Of a stretch of 64,000 nt of DNA, positions 1 through 13,000 are shown in pieces (positions within the stretch are counted from its first letter, which is position 1; each line of letters starts with the position of its first letter). Both the position numbers and the translations under genes were made by a program. Source of the DNA: Isoetes taiwanensis (lineage: Eukaryota > Streptophyta > Lycopodiopsida > Isoetales > Isoetaceae). Location: contig JAJEKV010000063.1 in the NCBI GenBank assembly GCA_021234155.1, forward strand, positions 7,770,095 through 7,834,094, read 5' to 3'. The notes below the pieces were generated by a model. That model was not told the origin of the DNA and did not search any database. It worked only from the letters and a program-made list of their open reading frames with translations.

Positions 1-1019
1 AACCTTAATCACCACTGGAAAGAAGCGAAACCGGATAAGAATGAACAGGAAAGTGCGTTTTCCTCGAACGCGATGGAGCTTAGGCTATGGCGATGGCGCT
101 TCAGCCCCTGAGATGGTAGCAGCAATTTGCCGGCTTTCGTACGACTCAGAAGGAACTGCAAGGAAGTAATGGCGCCTATCCATTTATCAGAAAGAGTTTT
201 GAATGCTATGTGCTGCACACCAAGAATAGTTTTTCCAAATAGTTCACTTTAAAATACTTTCTCCTTTTACTTTTACGATGTAAGTTTTTCGCAGCATATA
301 CTGAGTTAAAGTTCTGCTTCGTGACTCAAGCATCAACGATCTCTGTTTTCCTGGCTCCTTGATCTTATGAGAAAATAGCGAGTTCTTGATGCCAAATTTT
401 AATATCAGTTTTTCCTAAATCTAAGTTTCTTGTGTATTTCCTTATGTATCGATTTTTTCCTAAATCTAAAGTTTCTTGTGGTTTTCTTGTCGAGGTTGTG
501 GTTGAATCTAGCACAAGCAGCCAGAATTTGGTAGTATCGGCCTTTGGTCTTTGGAAGGAAACGTAACTTCTGAATCCAGAACCTGAGGGACATAGTCTGC
601 GCTTACAACAAGGATATCGTGTCTTCGGATTGAAAGAAAAATGAAGTACATTGCAGACCCACAGTGAGATCACAATAGCAACTTCCTTCTTTGCAAACTC
701 ACGAGCTCGTTTTAAAACCAACACCTTGCTGGCTCCTCCCAAAACGTTGCTTGTGTAGAGGCCTTCCCAGCGGTTGTACAAGTATACGATTTAAAAACAC
801 TTGTGACCATTTTTTCCTTTGGCAAAGCAGAATTACTGTTTAAATCTTTTGAAAGTCGTTGATGGTACATAGTCTGCAGGGTTCAACTCCATGGCGGTAA
901 ATTAAACGATTAGAATCGCATAGAATGGCTAAATGCAAATCTAGAATGCAAGCTTCCCCACACGCGGCCAGGAAAGATATGTTAAACTATAAGCCGAAAT
1001 TTATCTAAGCAAACTACGG
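1..1019. other. No gene recognised; repeat-derived
   Basis: It corresponds to 37,383-38,519. The start has a GCGATGG-rich stretch around 70-105. At 405-490 the motif CCTAAATCTAAAGTTTCTTG occurs twice in near-identical form. Short open frames on the minus strand differ between the two copies and resemble no family I know. Confidence 0.5.
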
Positions 1020-1535
1020 TGGCGAGTGATTCAGCCCGGAATCACTAAAATTTGTGATCAACATCCCGGAATACGCCTTGGTTGTGTCACGTCGGGGGAA
1101 TACGATGATAGTGATTCCATCTGGAAAGTCTGCCCATTTATGATTTACGAGAATACTTTATGGTTGTGATTCCCTAAGCGGAATAACAATGTTGTGATTA
1201 CGTAAAGGATTAAGTAATTTGTGATTCCCATCTCGGAATCAATCGGGCGTTATTGATTCCATGCGTAGGAATAGCATGGTTTGTGGTTAAGTGGCTGAAG
1301 TGTACCTGATTGTGATTAAAATCTCGGAGATAAATGGGCGAGGAATGAAATAATACGGTTATGATGATTCCACAAAAGATAAAGTAGGAATAATGTTGTG
1401 ATTAGTCTGTGAATAAATAATCTGATTTGTGATTGAAATCCGTTGAGTGCATGGCTGATGATTCCATGAAGAATTAAAATAAATTGAGTGATTCCATATC
1501 AGCTGAACAGCAAAGAGTTTGTGATTCGCGGGTAT
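1020..1535. repeat. GATTCC/GGAATC minisatellite, copy A
   Basis: A degenerate array of units of about 25-35 bp. Each has GTGATTCC followed a few bases later by GGAAT and an A/T-rich linker. Because GATTCC and GGAATC are reverse complements, every unit is a small imperfect palindrome. Similar GGAATC/GATTCC-rich subterminal sequence is known from plant PIF/Harbinger and Tourist-like elements, and a Harbinger transposase remnant lies about 0.5 kb downstream. The matching array in copy B is at 38,520-39,025. Confidence 0.7.
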
Positions 1536-2039
1536 AAATGACAGCGACGCCACAATGATAAGAGTCTGATAGAGATAACGGTCTCCGGCTGTGGTCGTCG
1601 GTTATGGTCAATCAATGAGAATTTTAAAGGTTTGTCATTTAAATTGCCTCTATTTGGTAACCAGAGTCCAAGCAAGGATATAAGCCAACGAATGCGGCGA
1701 ATTTAACGTCGCCTTCTTCCAACTAAGTACGGTGTTACTTGTTACATTCCGGCTCATTGGAGAAACCATTTGACGTAGATCAAAATTGTCTGACTCTCCT
1801 GGATAATTAAGGTAGAGTAGAAGTCATTCTTGCTGCTCAATCTGGGTCTTTCCTCTCGGTTACGTAACGTTTCATAGGAATTTTTAGGATATACAAAGGG
1901 TATGCTATATTAGACCGTAATTATTGTGGGTAGAACATTTTACGCTTCGGTCAATGGAATTGATCCTGGGTACAAGAAGTTCTTCCATATGAAATTTAGA
2001 GCTACGTTTGAGCTCTATATCTGTAAAACCCTCGACTTC
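1536..2039. other. Spacer between minisatellite and Harbinger remnant
   Basis: No gene is recognised. It corresponds to 39,026-39,780 in copy B. Most of the terminal inverted repeat seen there (about 39,035-39,170) is missing or unrecognisable here. The last 300 bp could encode the N-terminal part of the transposase but are too broken to read. Confidence 0.4.
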
Positions 2040-2960
2040 AATCCACCTCCTGAATTCAGGAACATCCCAACGAAATATTCCCGGAATTAGGTTTGAAAGG
2101 TAGTTAATACAACTCTATCTAGAATAGCAGCAAAATAGCCATTTGAGTGTATGAAATTAAGTTGGCACCGACAATTTCTACGAATACATTAGGAAACAAT
2201 TTAGTGATCACGGTTGCTCCAGACATATGAGAATGTTACTTACATTGGCTGGGACTTGGATAGGTTAAGGTTCAAAGAAGTGGAAGGTTTTCCCACAATA
2301 AGGGCAATGGATGCTACTCATTTCCGAGTTAGATCTTCCAACAAATGTAGCCGCTGTGAATTCTTATGATGGGACAAAGGTTGGCTAATTACTTTATAGC
2401 GGTGGTGGACATTAGAAGGCGAGGTTAAATGCCAGATGTCTTCGTTGGAACCGAATTGCATGCAATGATATTTAATATCCTTAGTAAATCACCTTTGTAT
2501 AACAATGCTATTCATGGAATGCTTTTCAATGGGCCAAAAAGTTACAAGAGGAGGATTCACATTTCTGATACATTATAGCGGATACGAGGATGCTTGTTTG
2601 CCAGCTGGTACTTCCCTATCTAGGACATCACTTGCAAGATGATTTCAAAAGCTTTAACTACTTACTATGCAGCAGCAGGGTTTGTCTTGCTGAAGGGAAC
2701 ATTTGGTATATTTAGGACTAAGTGCATTTTATAAAAGCTAGAATGTGAGAGGCGTTGAAAGATTTAACAAATGTAATATATGCTTGTTGCATTCTCCACA
2801 ACTATGAGTGAGATTGGTGAAAAAAGAGGATCCTATCGGCGCAATTGTTGATGATGATTACGTTGGGTTCTCGGTCTGGAAGAAGACCAATGCTCATGAA
2901 GCTGCTATACAACTTAGGGATAACTTAAAACTTACCTTTTGGGAGCATGGTTGACTCTGC
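2040..2960 (+). pseudogene. PIF/Harbinger transposase remnant, copy A
   Basis: Read across all three plus frames, this gives the DDE_Tnp_4-type transposase core. Visible motifs are MDATHF with the first catalytic Asp at 2,310-2,312, a weak N-D-I-like segment near 2,460-2,480, IIAD followed by LVLPY at about 2,570-2,625, TFGIFRTK near 2,700-2,720, and an A-C-C-I-L-H-N-type end near 2,785-2,805. The catalytic Glu codon of the E-R-T-F motif is out of frame here. Many frameshifts and stops break it, so no protein could be made from this sequence as written. Copy B (39,780-40,700) is the better reference. Harbinger elements normally need a second Myb-like protein; I see none. Confidence 0.75.
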
Positions 2961-5900
2961 ATCAATACGGTTGCTATCTTCTCTGTCATCATTTGTAGTT
3001 CTTGAGCAATTGACGGTCTACTTGCGACATTTTCTCTATCATGTCTTTGCATGAATGCTTTCCCCTCCTCTCCTTTGAATGTTATCCTCTCTTTGTTTTG
3101 GCTGCTGGTTGCGTATTGTTTTCATAAAGAGCGGTCTATTTCTTGAAAGGAGTCTTCTTTTATCTTGCGGCTTTCTTTTGCGAGCTAAAGCGGGGTGTTA
3201 CTTGGCGGAATTTCCTCCACAGGAGGTTGCAGTGGAGAATTTTGTCTGTTAGAACTTGCCTGGTTGGAGTGCTACTTGGTGGGGTACCTCCCTGTTTGGA
3301 GGTACGCCTAGGTAGAGTTTGCTAGTTAGAGTTTCAGCTGATATATGGATTATGAGAGGCGGTTGAGTCCGGCTCGACATTAAGTAAGATACTTTGGTCA
3401 TAGACTCTTCAATGCAGCGAGTTTTACTTGAGAGTATAGAAATTTCCTACATAAAACCATAATCGACAAAAAGTTGAAGAAATTTTTGAAGAACACTTAT
3501 TTATGGAATTTTTCACCTAGTTGGCTTGCTTAGATGCGGATATCAAATAGGGGCATAGAAGAATGAGTCTGAATATGGATTTTTGGTTTTATCTGAGATT
3601 TCATCCAAGCTGTCAATATGATCATGCAAACTACAATAAAATACAAAAAAGTTATTAACTTCAAAACTCTCAAGTTTCAATTTAAAATTTCAAGCCATTG
3701 TTAGTTAGGTTCAAAATTCCCGGTTTAAAGTTCGGTTCAAAATTTCAGTTTAAAATTTCAAAGCCGCAGGTTGTCGTGGAAAGAAAGTTGTAATGCCATA
3801 GAAAACACAATGAATTTGTTAGCAAATTGGAAATACAAGTTACATGTTGTTAGTTCAAGCGGTAAATTGTATACATTTCTTTATGTTCATATTGGACTAT
3901 CCCATTTGCTATCTCATTTTCATCTCAAAGCTGAAATGAATATTTAAAATCTGAATAGTCCATGATAGGATTTTTTCATGGAAGTTGCAATGAATAGTAA
4001 ATAGCAGGTCTGCAAATATGAAAAGTTGTTCATTGGTTCAACTATGTCTACAAATGAATAGTTAAAAATCTGAATAGCGTGTAGCAAGGCCCTTTTATAT
4101 TTTTCCCTCAAAGAGGGGCAAAATATCACGGATGTAAAAAGTAGTTGAACTTTGCGGGACATTTATATCAAGTTAGATAAATTTACGTGTTCAAGCTTGG
4201 CCAACTTTAGACATTTAGGATGTATGAGAACCAATGCAACTTGTCGTTTATAAGTGAAAGCTGAAATATCTATATAGAAGTATAGATTAAATGAAAATTC
4301 ACATGCTGGCGATTATGGATCAATGGTTGCAATACAATCATTATGTATGTTTACCACAATGTAGAAGCCCAATTTCATATTTTCTAGATCTCTGAATGCC
4401 TTTCGAGATTTGGGGCTATATTTTAAACTTGGTAAAACAAGGCAAAGCTTTCTGTCAACAGAAATGAACTTATTGTGATATTATGATATTCCTAGTCAAT
4501 ACTAGTAGTGCTATTGGGGGTAATTTACTCAACACTAGGATAAGCTTGGGATGGCCAAGCTTTGTTGTTTTCATGGCCAATTTGTCTTGTGTCTTGGATT
4601 TTCTATGATGATTTTTATCTTTCAACTTGCTTTGCAGCTTTGTCTTCAACACTAATATCTAATAGATGATGATTATCAATATGGGAAGTCAGGGAGGTAG
4701 TTAAAATCTGAAATGAATTAGTCCTTTGAAATCTATAAGGTATAACAATGTACCGGTAAACTAATATTTACAAAAGTTATAGATTCTGAGATTAGTCAAG
4801 GAGGTAGTTAAAATCTATAAGGTATGACCAACAAGTCAATATGGGTAGTCAAGGGAGGAAGTTAACTATTGAAATGAATAGTTAAAAATCTGGAATAGTC
4901 ACAATGGAATTCACAATGAATAGTAAATAGCAGGTCTGCAAATATGAAAGTTGTTCATTGGTTCAACTATGAAAGTACATGCAAATGAATAGTCATAATG
5001 GAAGTTACTATAGAGCTGCTAAAATCAGAAGATAGAATGAATTTTTCAAGGAGTTTTGTAACCATCCCGATAATGGCAAGCTACAGATGACTAAAAATCT
5101 CAAGTTAGGTTATTACACAATAGAAATTTGAAGCGAGTTGACTCAACACGTTAGAAACAGTCCAAGGTTTAATAAGTCTCTACGAAGGCCGTTCTTCCAT
5201 AAGCATGAATTTTTGGAATATTCCTTCGCCGTATATCCATTTGAATAGCCTTGTGTCGGCACTCGATTTACAACCATAATGGCTGCCTTATGTGCATAAG
5301 CCTAAGTTCTCAATACATGAGAAGCCCCTAACTTATATTTTACTAATTGCGGTGAATGTAGCAAAATACATTAAGATCTACTTATTGGCTAAAGCCATTT
5401 GGGATCTGCGTACAGGATCTTTTAGCAGCATAAAATTGGTTGACTAAAGAAGCCAATTGAATAAGTATGCATCGTAATGAAGTGGATTTAAAGAGGCAAC
5501 TTGCGTTCGTGGCAATTCATCTCCTTTGGTTTGAGCATGCTGGAATGCTTGCATCAAGGGGCGATCCTCACCTTTAGGGAACCAGTTGTTATATCATCCC
5601 AGGATTTGGACTCTCTGGAAGAAAAATACAAGATATTGTCTCTAAGTGAAACACCATTCTTTGATTCCAGTGCCTGCTGGTAGAAGTAAATTTACAACTA
5701 AGTACCTCTATTTAAATGTAAGCCGGGTTTATCAAGGTGGTTAGCCTAACTTAAGTGGCCTAGCGGTCATTGTTTTGGGTCTACACCAGAACCAAGACTT
5801 GGGTAGAGGGTTCTTTTGAAGTATAGTATAGTTGCAGCAGGTTCCTAATCAATGCGAGGCGAGGTCCTAGCAATGACAAGAACCTAGCCACGGAGCAGCT

Positions 5901-8900
5901 AAGTCCCGAATCATGGAGCTGGTCACATGGTGGTCAGGCCTAATAGAGGGAAGAATTCCTTTTTGAGGCAGGGATCTATAGTGGAGCACATTGGTCCAAT
6001 TTTAAGTTCAAAAACAATATGTTGTTGTTGTTGGTAAAGTTAGCTCTTTGGATTCTAGTAGCCCGATGGTGTCATTTCGGTCTTGCATGGGTTCCAAATC
6101 TGATCAAAGGAGGTAAAGAAGACTAGATAATGCAAGTGAAGTAAGTCTATGCATGTTAGAAATCCAACATGGGGATCATGTCTGGGCAGGTGATGCTCGA
6201 CTTCTAGACACATGAGACTTATTTCAAGCGTGAGAAGCCGTGGAGGATAGAAGAGCAAGTTGGGGGAGTAGCCCTGATCAATTTGCAGGGAGGGGCCTCG
6301 CTGCTCCAAAAAGTGTGGGTAAACCCTAGTTAGTGATATTAAATCTTGTACCAATGATGGAACTCTAAAGATGGATCCCAGTTATAGGAGGAAATGGGAT
6401 TACAGTCCCAAATGAGGCTGCTCAGTTTCTAGAAACATCAAGGACATGGCAAATGTGAAATTCCAAAAAGATACTTAAGATAGTTGGAATTATGGTTTGG
6501 AGGTAAGCACAGAACACCAAAGCCGAGCCAGTATTTCCTAAAAAGGTGGCTGTCTGCGACAGTATGCAGGGTTATGGAACTATAAATAGCGGCTGAGCAA
6601 TGGAAATGTACTAGGAGTGGATGGTGAATTTAATTCTAGCAATGAAGTAGCATTTGAGACTTGCAGTATCAAATAGGGATCTACGAAACAATCACCCAAG
6701 AAAATCACTTTGCGAAGGCATACCATTGCCGAACGAAAATAACGCTAGCATATATTTGATGGAAAGGTTGTTGGTTAAAAAGCTCTTCATTGAGAATTGC
6801 TGAAAGTATAAAATACCAAACCGTAATGATAAGGGCCACATTTTGTTCATTTGTTTTCTTTCTTGATAATGTCTTGCGGCAGACGTTGGAAACAATAAGG
6901 TGGATTCCCTCCTCTGATATGTGACTTCGGCTACTTATGAGCAAATGATGCTTCATTCAAACATGCGTGATGTCATGGAGATTTCAACGTGATAATTATA
7001 GATAGGCGGGGCCAAAAGTGGTAGAACATGGAGATCGAGTTTGAGGAGGTTGAAAAATTTGATGAAATGTCCTTGAGGCTGCTTTCGAAATGGGCTAATG
7101 GAAATCAACGGGAGTTCCTAGATGTTCATACTTGATTGAGGAAATGTACTTTTATAAGATGCACCATGTTTTGGTTTTAATGGAGGTTTAATTGTAGCTT
7201 AATTAACTACTACTTCACGGTGCAATTAGATTTTCATCAAATGTAGTAAAGTTCAGTGAGATCTTACTAAGATTTTGCTAAATATGATAGATCCTTGCAA
7301 ATTTTGAGAAAATAGAACCTTAGAAGAACCAACAAGGTTGAAAATGTTTTGTTCTAGAAATGGTTCTATCTTGCAAAAACGAAAAAAGATGCTTGAAATA
7401 GTCTAGAGAATGACAAGCGACGTATTTACGGAAAACTGTCTTTCTAAAGAAATGTAGTTACGCATGCCTAGAAAATCTAGTTCTTTATAAGCAAGAGCCA
7501 AGGCTGATAAACCTTAATTCAAATTGCTTTCTAAACAAGAAAAGAATACTACCAAGGGCTCTTATACCATGTCGACTTGTGAATTGTTATTTTGAATAGT
7601 AAGATTTGTCATGAAGCAATTGCCAAAAGTACAAGAGGGGGTAGATAGATGCACCTCATCATCCAGCTTGAATTATATTAATTTGGAAGCCCTTTGGAAG
7701 TTAGTTTTGTAGCGAAGTTTTTTCCTGAGAACATTTGGCCGGGGATCTTGCGGTTCGAGTTGAAGGGTTTTTGTGAAGTTTACAATCCCAATGAGAGCAT
7801 TTACTAGAATGCATTTTGCTTTTCCATTTTCATATAGTTGTAACCATCACATGACATATCATAATCCGAGATAGTACCAAGAGGCTCTTGAAAAGACAAA
7901 GAAGTTCAAACAATCTTCCATTCTACACCATTTTTAGGATTTTGTTTATGCATGCTTCTTAAGCAGCGAGTCCACAACACGATTTCTCCACAATACGATT
8001 TAAGGATTCCACGAAAACAAGATTCTAAAATATGATAATTAAAGAAAAATATATACCAACATTCTCTATAGCTCTTGTCCATTGGCCATTCTTTCCTGTA
8101 TTTCTCCTCTAGTGCGCAAGTTAATGTCTTTTCGTCCAGAGCATCGAGAATAATCATCTCATTGAGAGACCATTGTATTATGAGTTCATGCTGAGTGTGA
8201 CGGCAGGAATTGAATTCCATAGGTTAACAAACATTTGTGCTTTGGTGGCAGTTTGGCTTCCATATGCGAAGAGTATAAATTCCTATATAAATTCAATTTC
8301 TCATCGGTAAATGTAAATGCCAAGGAAGCAAATGCCGATCACTCACATCGGCAATTTAAGTTTCTCCATTGCTACACCATTTGCTGTTTTTAACCACGGA
8401 GGTTCTGGATTCATTCAAGATTTTACCTATTGTTGCGGTGAAGATCAAAATGACCCAGAAATGCAGGCCGGGGCGTCGTTTGGCGTCACTTGGCCGTCGA
8501 TCCTGGCTTCTGGAGCAGTTTAGCGTCAGCGGTTTTGGGCGTTGAGCATACAACAAAAAAAATAACATGAATATATTTTTTGTTACATGTAACGGCGTCC
8601 CTTAGTTTTCGCTCGGCATTACTTGGCGTGAAGCAACTGCCACGGAAACCATAACGCATTAAGCTATGATAGCGAGCCATCAGCCGTGAGACACAAGCAA
8701 AGTTGCGCATAGCGCCGAAATATCCCTCTTATGCATCAAGTATGACCATGGATGCAATTGTTTATCATACAACCATGGTGTGATGGATTTTTGAGCTTTA
8801 CTTCCTACTCGACCTCTAATCTTTAGTCTTGAATACAACTCCTCTACTGCTGGCTTGCTAGAAATTGCATCACATGTCTTGTTTCTTGATGGCCAAAGTT

Positions 8901-9019
8901 ATCGATGGCAGATCCAAATGCTTCTACTCAATGCGGTTCAGCCGACCTTTAGGTGTATCTAGGACTATCTAGATCCATCAAGATTCACAGTGCAGACATA
9001 CTATTGTGGCCAGATCAAC
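2961..9019. other. Unrecognised repeat-like DNA, copy A
   Basis: It corresponds to about 40,700-47,020. I recognise no gene. It contains short AATTTCAAG-type tandem repeats (3,655-3,770), a direct repeat of about 110 bp (listed separately) and scattered short open frames of under 105 codons that are mostly not conserved between copies. The minus-strand frame at 7,906-8,220 (104 codons) is partly shared with 45,947-46,138 but resembles no family I can name. Confidence 0.4.
3942..4985. repeat. Direct repeat of about 110 bp, spaced about 0.93 kb, copy A
   Basis: A block containing GAATAGTAAATAGCAGGTCTGC and TTGTTCATTGGTTCAAC occurs at about 3,950-4,050 and again at about 4,880-4,980. The same pair is in copy B at 41,715-41,820 and 42,659-42,755, so this internal duplication is older than the large one. 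Confidence 0.65.
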
Positions 9020-9530
9020 TTTAGCAGCTTCATGTAATGAAACCAATTTAATCTCTGAACCTTAGACATTCCTGATCATGGATGAAGTAATGTTGCACCG
9101 GCATCGTTCATCTTTTTGGAGTCATTATAAGATTACTCTTCCTTCTTGCATTAGAGGACTCCTCGGGTTGGCACTCCGCACATGTGCAAACCCAATCTTT
9201 GACTTTCTTATGCTTAGCGTGAGATATGAAAGGAGCTGCTCATAGCAAAATCTTTTACAATTTGCCTATAATGTCACCGGGCATCTGAAGCTTCTCTCTT
9301 GAGAAAGCGTTATTTGGAGGCGGCCAATTGACTATTGCTTCCAATCTTTCTTTTGGGTCAGCGGAGATTTCCCTCTATATGCACCACATTATTCCACCTT
9401 ACTTGTTGCGAGTGGCACTTTTAGAGTTTAGCGGAAAGATGATGCGTCTCAACTTTTTCTAATACTCTTCTCAAATGAACAATGCCATCGATCAGAACCA
9501 TCCCGGATGGAATATTCTCAATAGTGACAT
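9020..9530 (-). pseudogene. Ty3/gypsy RT-RNase H fragment, copy A
   Basis: On the minus strand this matches the end of a Ty3/gypsy reverse transcriptase and the start of RNase H, with the same order and residues as the better-read copy B (47,080-47,545). HLR..L.KLR, ADP.K...IVNWP and the DSKKMNDAEQ-type stretch can be followed, with frameshifts. No polymerase YxDD motif, integrase, protease or LTR is recognisable around it. It is a fragment, not an element. Confidence 0.6.
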
Positions 9531-10050
9531 GCATCTCTTTCATGCATTGCATGCATTTTGAGGCTCACGGTTCATTTTGGGGCCTATTTCTTGCGGGTTC
9601 TTCATCAACTTCTCGGCGTTTTTCTTCTCTCTCGGCCCGGTTCCCTCGACTCTCTTTCTTTGATACTGCGGCGGGGGGCTTCTCGGCGCTTGATTTTCTG
9701 AGTTTGGCATCCTTTTCCATGTTCTAACATATTCTTCCTCGATCTTGTCCCTTTTTGGCCATCCTTCCAACCTTGACCTCGATCTCATTTTGATAGAAAG
9801 TCCTCTTTTTGTAAGGGAGCTTTTGTCTTGTTTCATGCGAGCCCTTATTGAGAATGCCATCGATCCGCCATCGGATCGGTATTCTCGAATCTTGGCTATC
9901 ATCCTCTTCATGCATGCATGCATTGCATACGATTTAAAGGCTTTCAGTTCATTTTAGGGCCTTCTTTCTTGCGGGTTATTCATCAACTTCTCATGGCGTT
10001 TTTCTCCTCTCGGTGATTTCCCTTGACTCCTGCCCCACCCCTCCCTTAAT
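9480..10050. repeat. Tandem duplication of about 370 bp, copy A
   Basis: The block starting GCCATCGATC and running through a CATGCATGCATT-type palindrome, a TTGCGGGTT segment and CATCAACTTCTC is present from about 9,487 and again from about 9,857. Copy B has the same arrangement at 47,517 and 47,896. The Ty3/gypsy frame runs out of the first unit, so the duplication lies across the broken upstream edge of that fragment. Confidence 0.7.
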
Positions 10051-13000
10051 GTGTATATTATAGTAAATATAACTTGACCCCTCGCTTTTTGAGGTGTAAA
10101 TGTTATTTGTTGTCGCGTGCTGCGTGACTAGCCCAGCTTTGAGGTTTTTCTCTATTATTTTTGTTGATGATGTGCGGGTCAAAGGGTGATCTTGGACGGT
10201 ATTCGATTGGAAGCGTGGGTTTTTGTGGGACCATTTAGCGGCCTTGCATTGTCAAGTCCCTTCTTAGGGATTTTTTATTTAGGGTTTTCCTCGAAGCCAG
10301 AAAGGAAATGGGTTTTTAATCCGGCTGATAAGCTCTCGGCGAATTACACTAGCCAACATATATAGCACACAATTTATTTGGGGTCAGGTGTTATATTTGG
10401 ATATTCCCTATATTTTTCATTTTTGGGTAACTGCGATGTCGGTTAACGGTTTATACCATTAATAGAAAAGCTGGCAGGATATGAATGAAAAGCCCCAGAA
10501 TTAAAGGGCTTTTGTGCGGTTTCATATAGGCCCTTATTGCTGAGAATGTTCCTACTTCTTTGTAATTTAGAATGTCATCAAAAGAATGATGACAAACTCG
10601 TCTAGAAAGTTTATAAAAGATATCATTCATGGATGCATAATTTTATTAGGAGTTTGATAGACCAAAAATGCATAATTTTATAGTAATTATACGCATTTCT
10701 AAAAGCCGTCTTATGGATGTTTTTCCTCCTTGTTTGATTTCGTGACATCGGATCTTAGATTGATTTTGAAGAATTGCTCCCCTGGGTGGTCACTAAGTCA
10801 TCACAGCATTCACAATCATTACTATTCCTTATCATAAGCTTATTAGATTGGCATTACTTCCATCTTTCTTCTTCCCAAAGAGAGCGGTTGCTCTGAATAA
10901 TGAAGGAACCCAAGTTCAATAGCTTCTTCATTGCCTTTTTAGTTACGGTATGTTTTTGCATGCGGTGCAAGGTAATTATGCATTATATGCCTCTATAGGG
11001 TGGAATCTCACAGTTTCACGGGAAGTGTCATGAAGCTCTTTAATTAGCTCATTTTGCCTTAGATAACTGATTGGGGAAACTAAGGTCTTTCTTCTTATAC
11101 TTGCAATAGGGTTGAAGGCTTGCGACTTACGATATATGTGACCTCATATTTATGTACCTAGCTTTTAGGTGACATGCATTGCATATTGACTGAAATAACA
11201 TAACTTTAATTGTAGGTGCTCTTGCCATTTGGTGCTAGGATGGACATTTCTTGCTTATGGCAATCAATTATTCCCTTAAATTTGAGTTTTAATTATTCCA
11301 TGTCTACTATAGGTCATACTTATCATTTGATAACCAGTAGATGTGTTGAACTTTGCTCTACTTAAGGTGATGTCGAGGGTTGACGTTGTTCTTTTGGTGC
11401 TCGTGTTTGCTTAGCTGCCACTACTTTTCACGGGTGTGGCTGACTTAGGAGTCTTACCCTTAGAGATGTTTGCCATCTAGGAGATGCAAATCTAGGAGTT
11501 AATGAATTATTTATATAAATCCTTTTGGCCACAACATTTTGTCATCATGGCATTTCCTTTGGTCACAAAAGTCTATACAATCAAATAATTATTCTGTTCT
11601 AGATCTAATCTAGGAATTACACCTTTTCTTAGTTTATTACCCTCTGAAAATAGTCTCACCTTTGAGTTGATGCCATCTAATGGTTGGTGGACTTGTTAGA
11701 TTGCTTCTCTTCATTAGATTTGGATTATTCCTTGTGTTGTGGAGGTGATACTCATACATGGACAACAATTATCCTAATAGTGAATCATGGCGGGGTGTGG
11801 GGCTCACAAAAGAAGGTTCCATATATATTGGATATCAATCAATAAATGTATATAACTTTGGATTTACTCGTCGTTTTTCTTCCCAATCCTTGAAACTTTT
11901 AACAATTCTTGGGTCCATCCTTTAAAAATAAAAAAAAAAATCCTGTGATTTGCTTCTGATCCCATCATGGATGTTATCATCCATAAGTGTAACATATCCA
12001 CTATCTAACTATAAAAACCCAGGTTTGCTAAAGCTCGTCTACAAATCATTCATTGGTATAGCAATTATTTGCCCCTCAAGTTGTTGAAAAATCGATTTCC
12101 TTGGGTTGTTGCATAATCCTTCATGAACCTTTGTATTTTTTGTTGAACATCTTCTATTTGTGCTTCCCTGGATGTCAAGGTTGACTTTCCTCATCGGGGG
12201 TATCCATGCTAGTGGGCTTGATGATGTGGTTGATGATGTAAGGCCTTTATGTACGCTTTCAAAACTTGGAGATCATGTTAAGCCACTCTATAAGTCTTCC
12301 CATATTGAATGATCTAGTCTTGGGAGGTTAGAAGATTTGAGGATGATTCTTCTATGGCTCCTTGTGTCAACTCTATCGATCTCCTTCATATGCGCTCTTG
12401 GTTTGGTTGTCTCATGTTGCTAATATAAGGTGATGGCATTTGTTGAGTAATTTTTCAAGCTTTGAATTGATTTCCTCCTTCCTTAAGAGTTAAACCTATT
12501 TTTTGTCATGTGTAGGATCTATAACTGGCTGTCAATTATTACTATTGTGCCTCTTTTCATTTATTTGGTATACCTCTAATCTCTAAAATGAGTCCATAGA
12601 CGATCTCTACAGAGATGTTCTGATCCAGGTTGATATGGCTTCTATGGAGATGGTTTAGCTGATAGTAAAGAGTTGGTTGCCGATCCCCAGTATTACTCTT
12701 ATTCTTGTGGCAATCAAACAACTGGCAATTCATTCTTAAATTAAACCGCTGAAGTAGATCTAATATTGCCATGGCGTTATATCTAGATAATTCCTCCCTT
12801 GTACTGGTATGTACGCGAATATCCTCTGCAAAACTCTACGTGCAAATAGTGATGAGATCATTTATTTGTTGAGGTGATAATAGCGTCATTTGTGGGCCAC
12901 TACCAGGCATATGGCATAGAAGAACATCCTTGGCTAGAAGATGCTCCTCCTTTCTGCGCAGTGTAGCGGGTGCTCAGCCAATTTGACGGAAATGGCCCAG

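Noticed and set aside
365-781. Minus-strand frame of 138 codons in copy A
   Set aside because: The matching frame in copy B (37,789-38,199) has a different sequence over most of its length; there is no codon-level conservation and no known motif.
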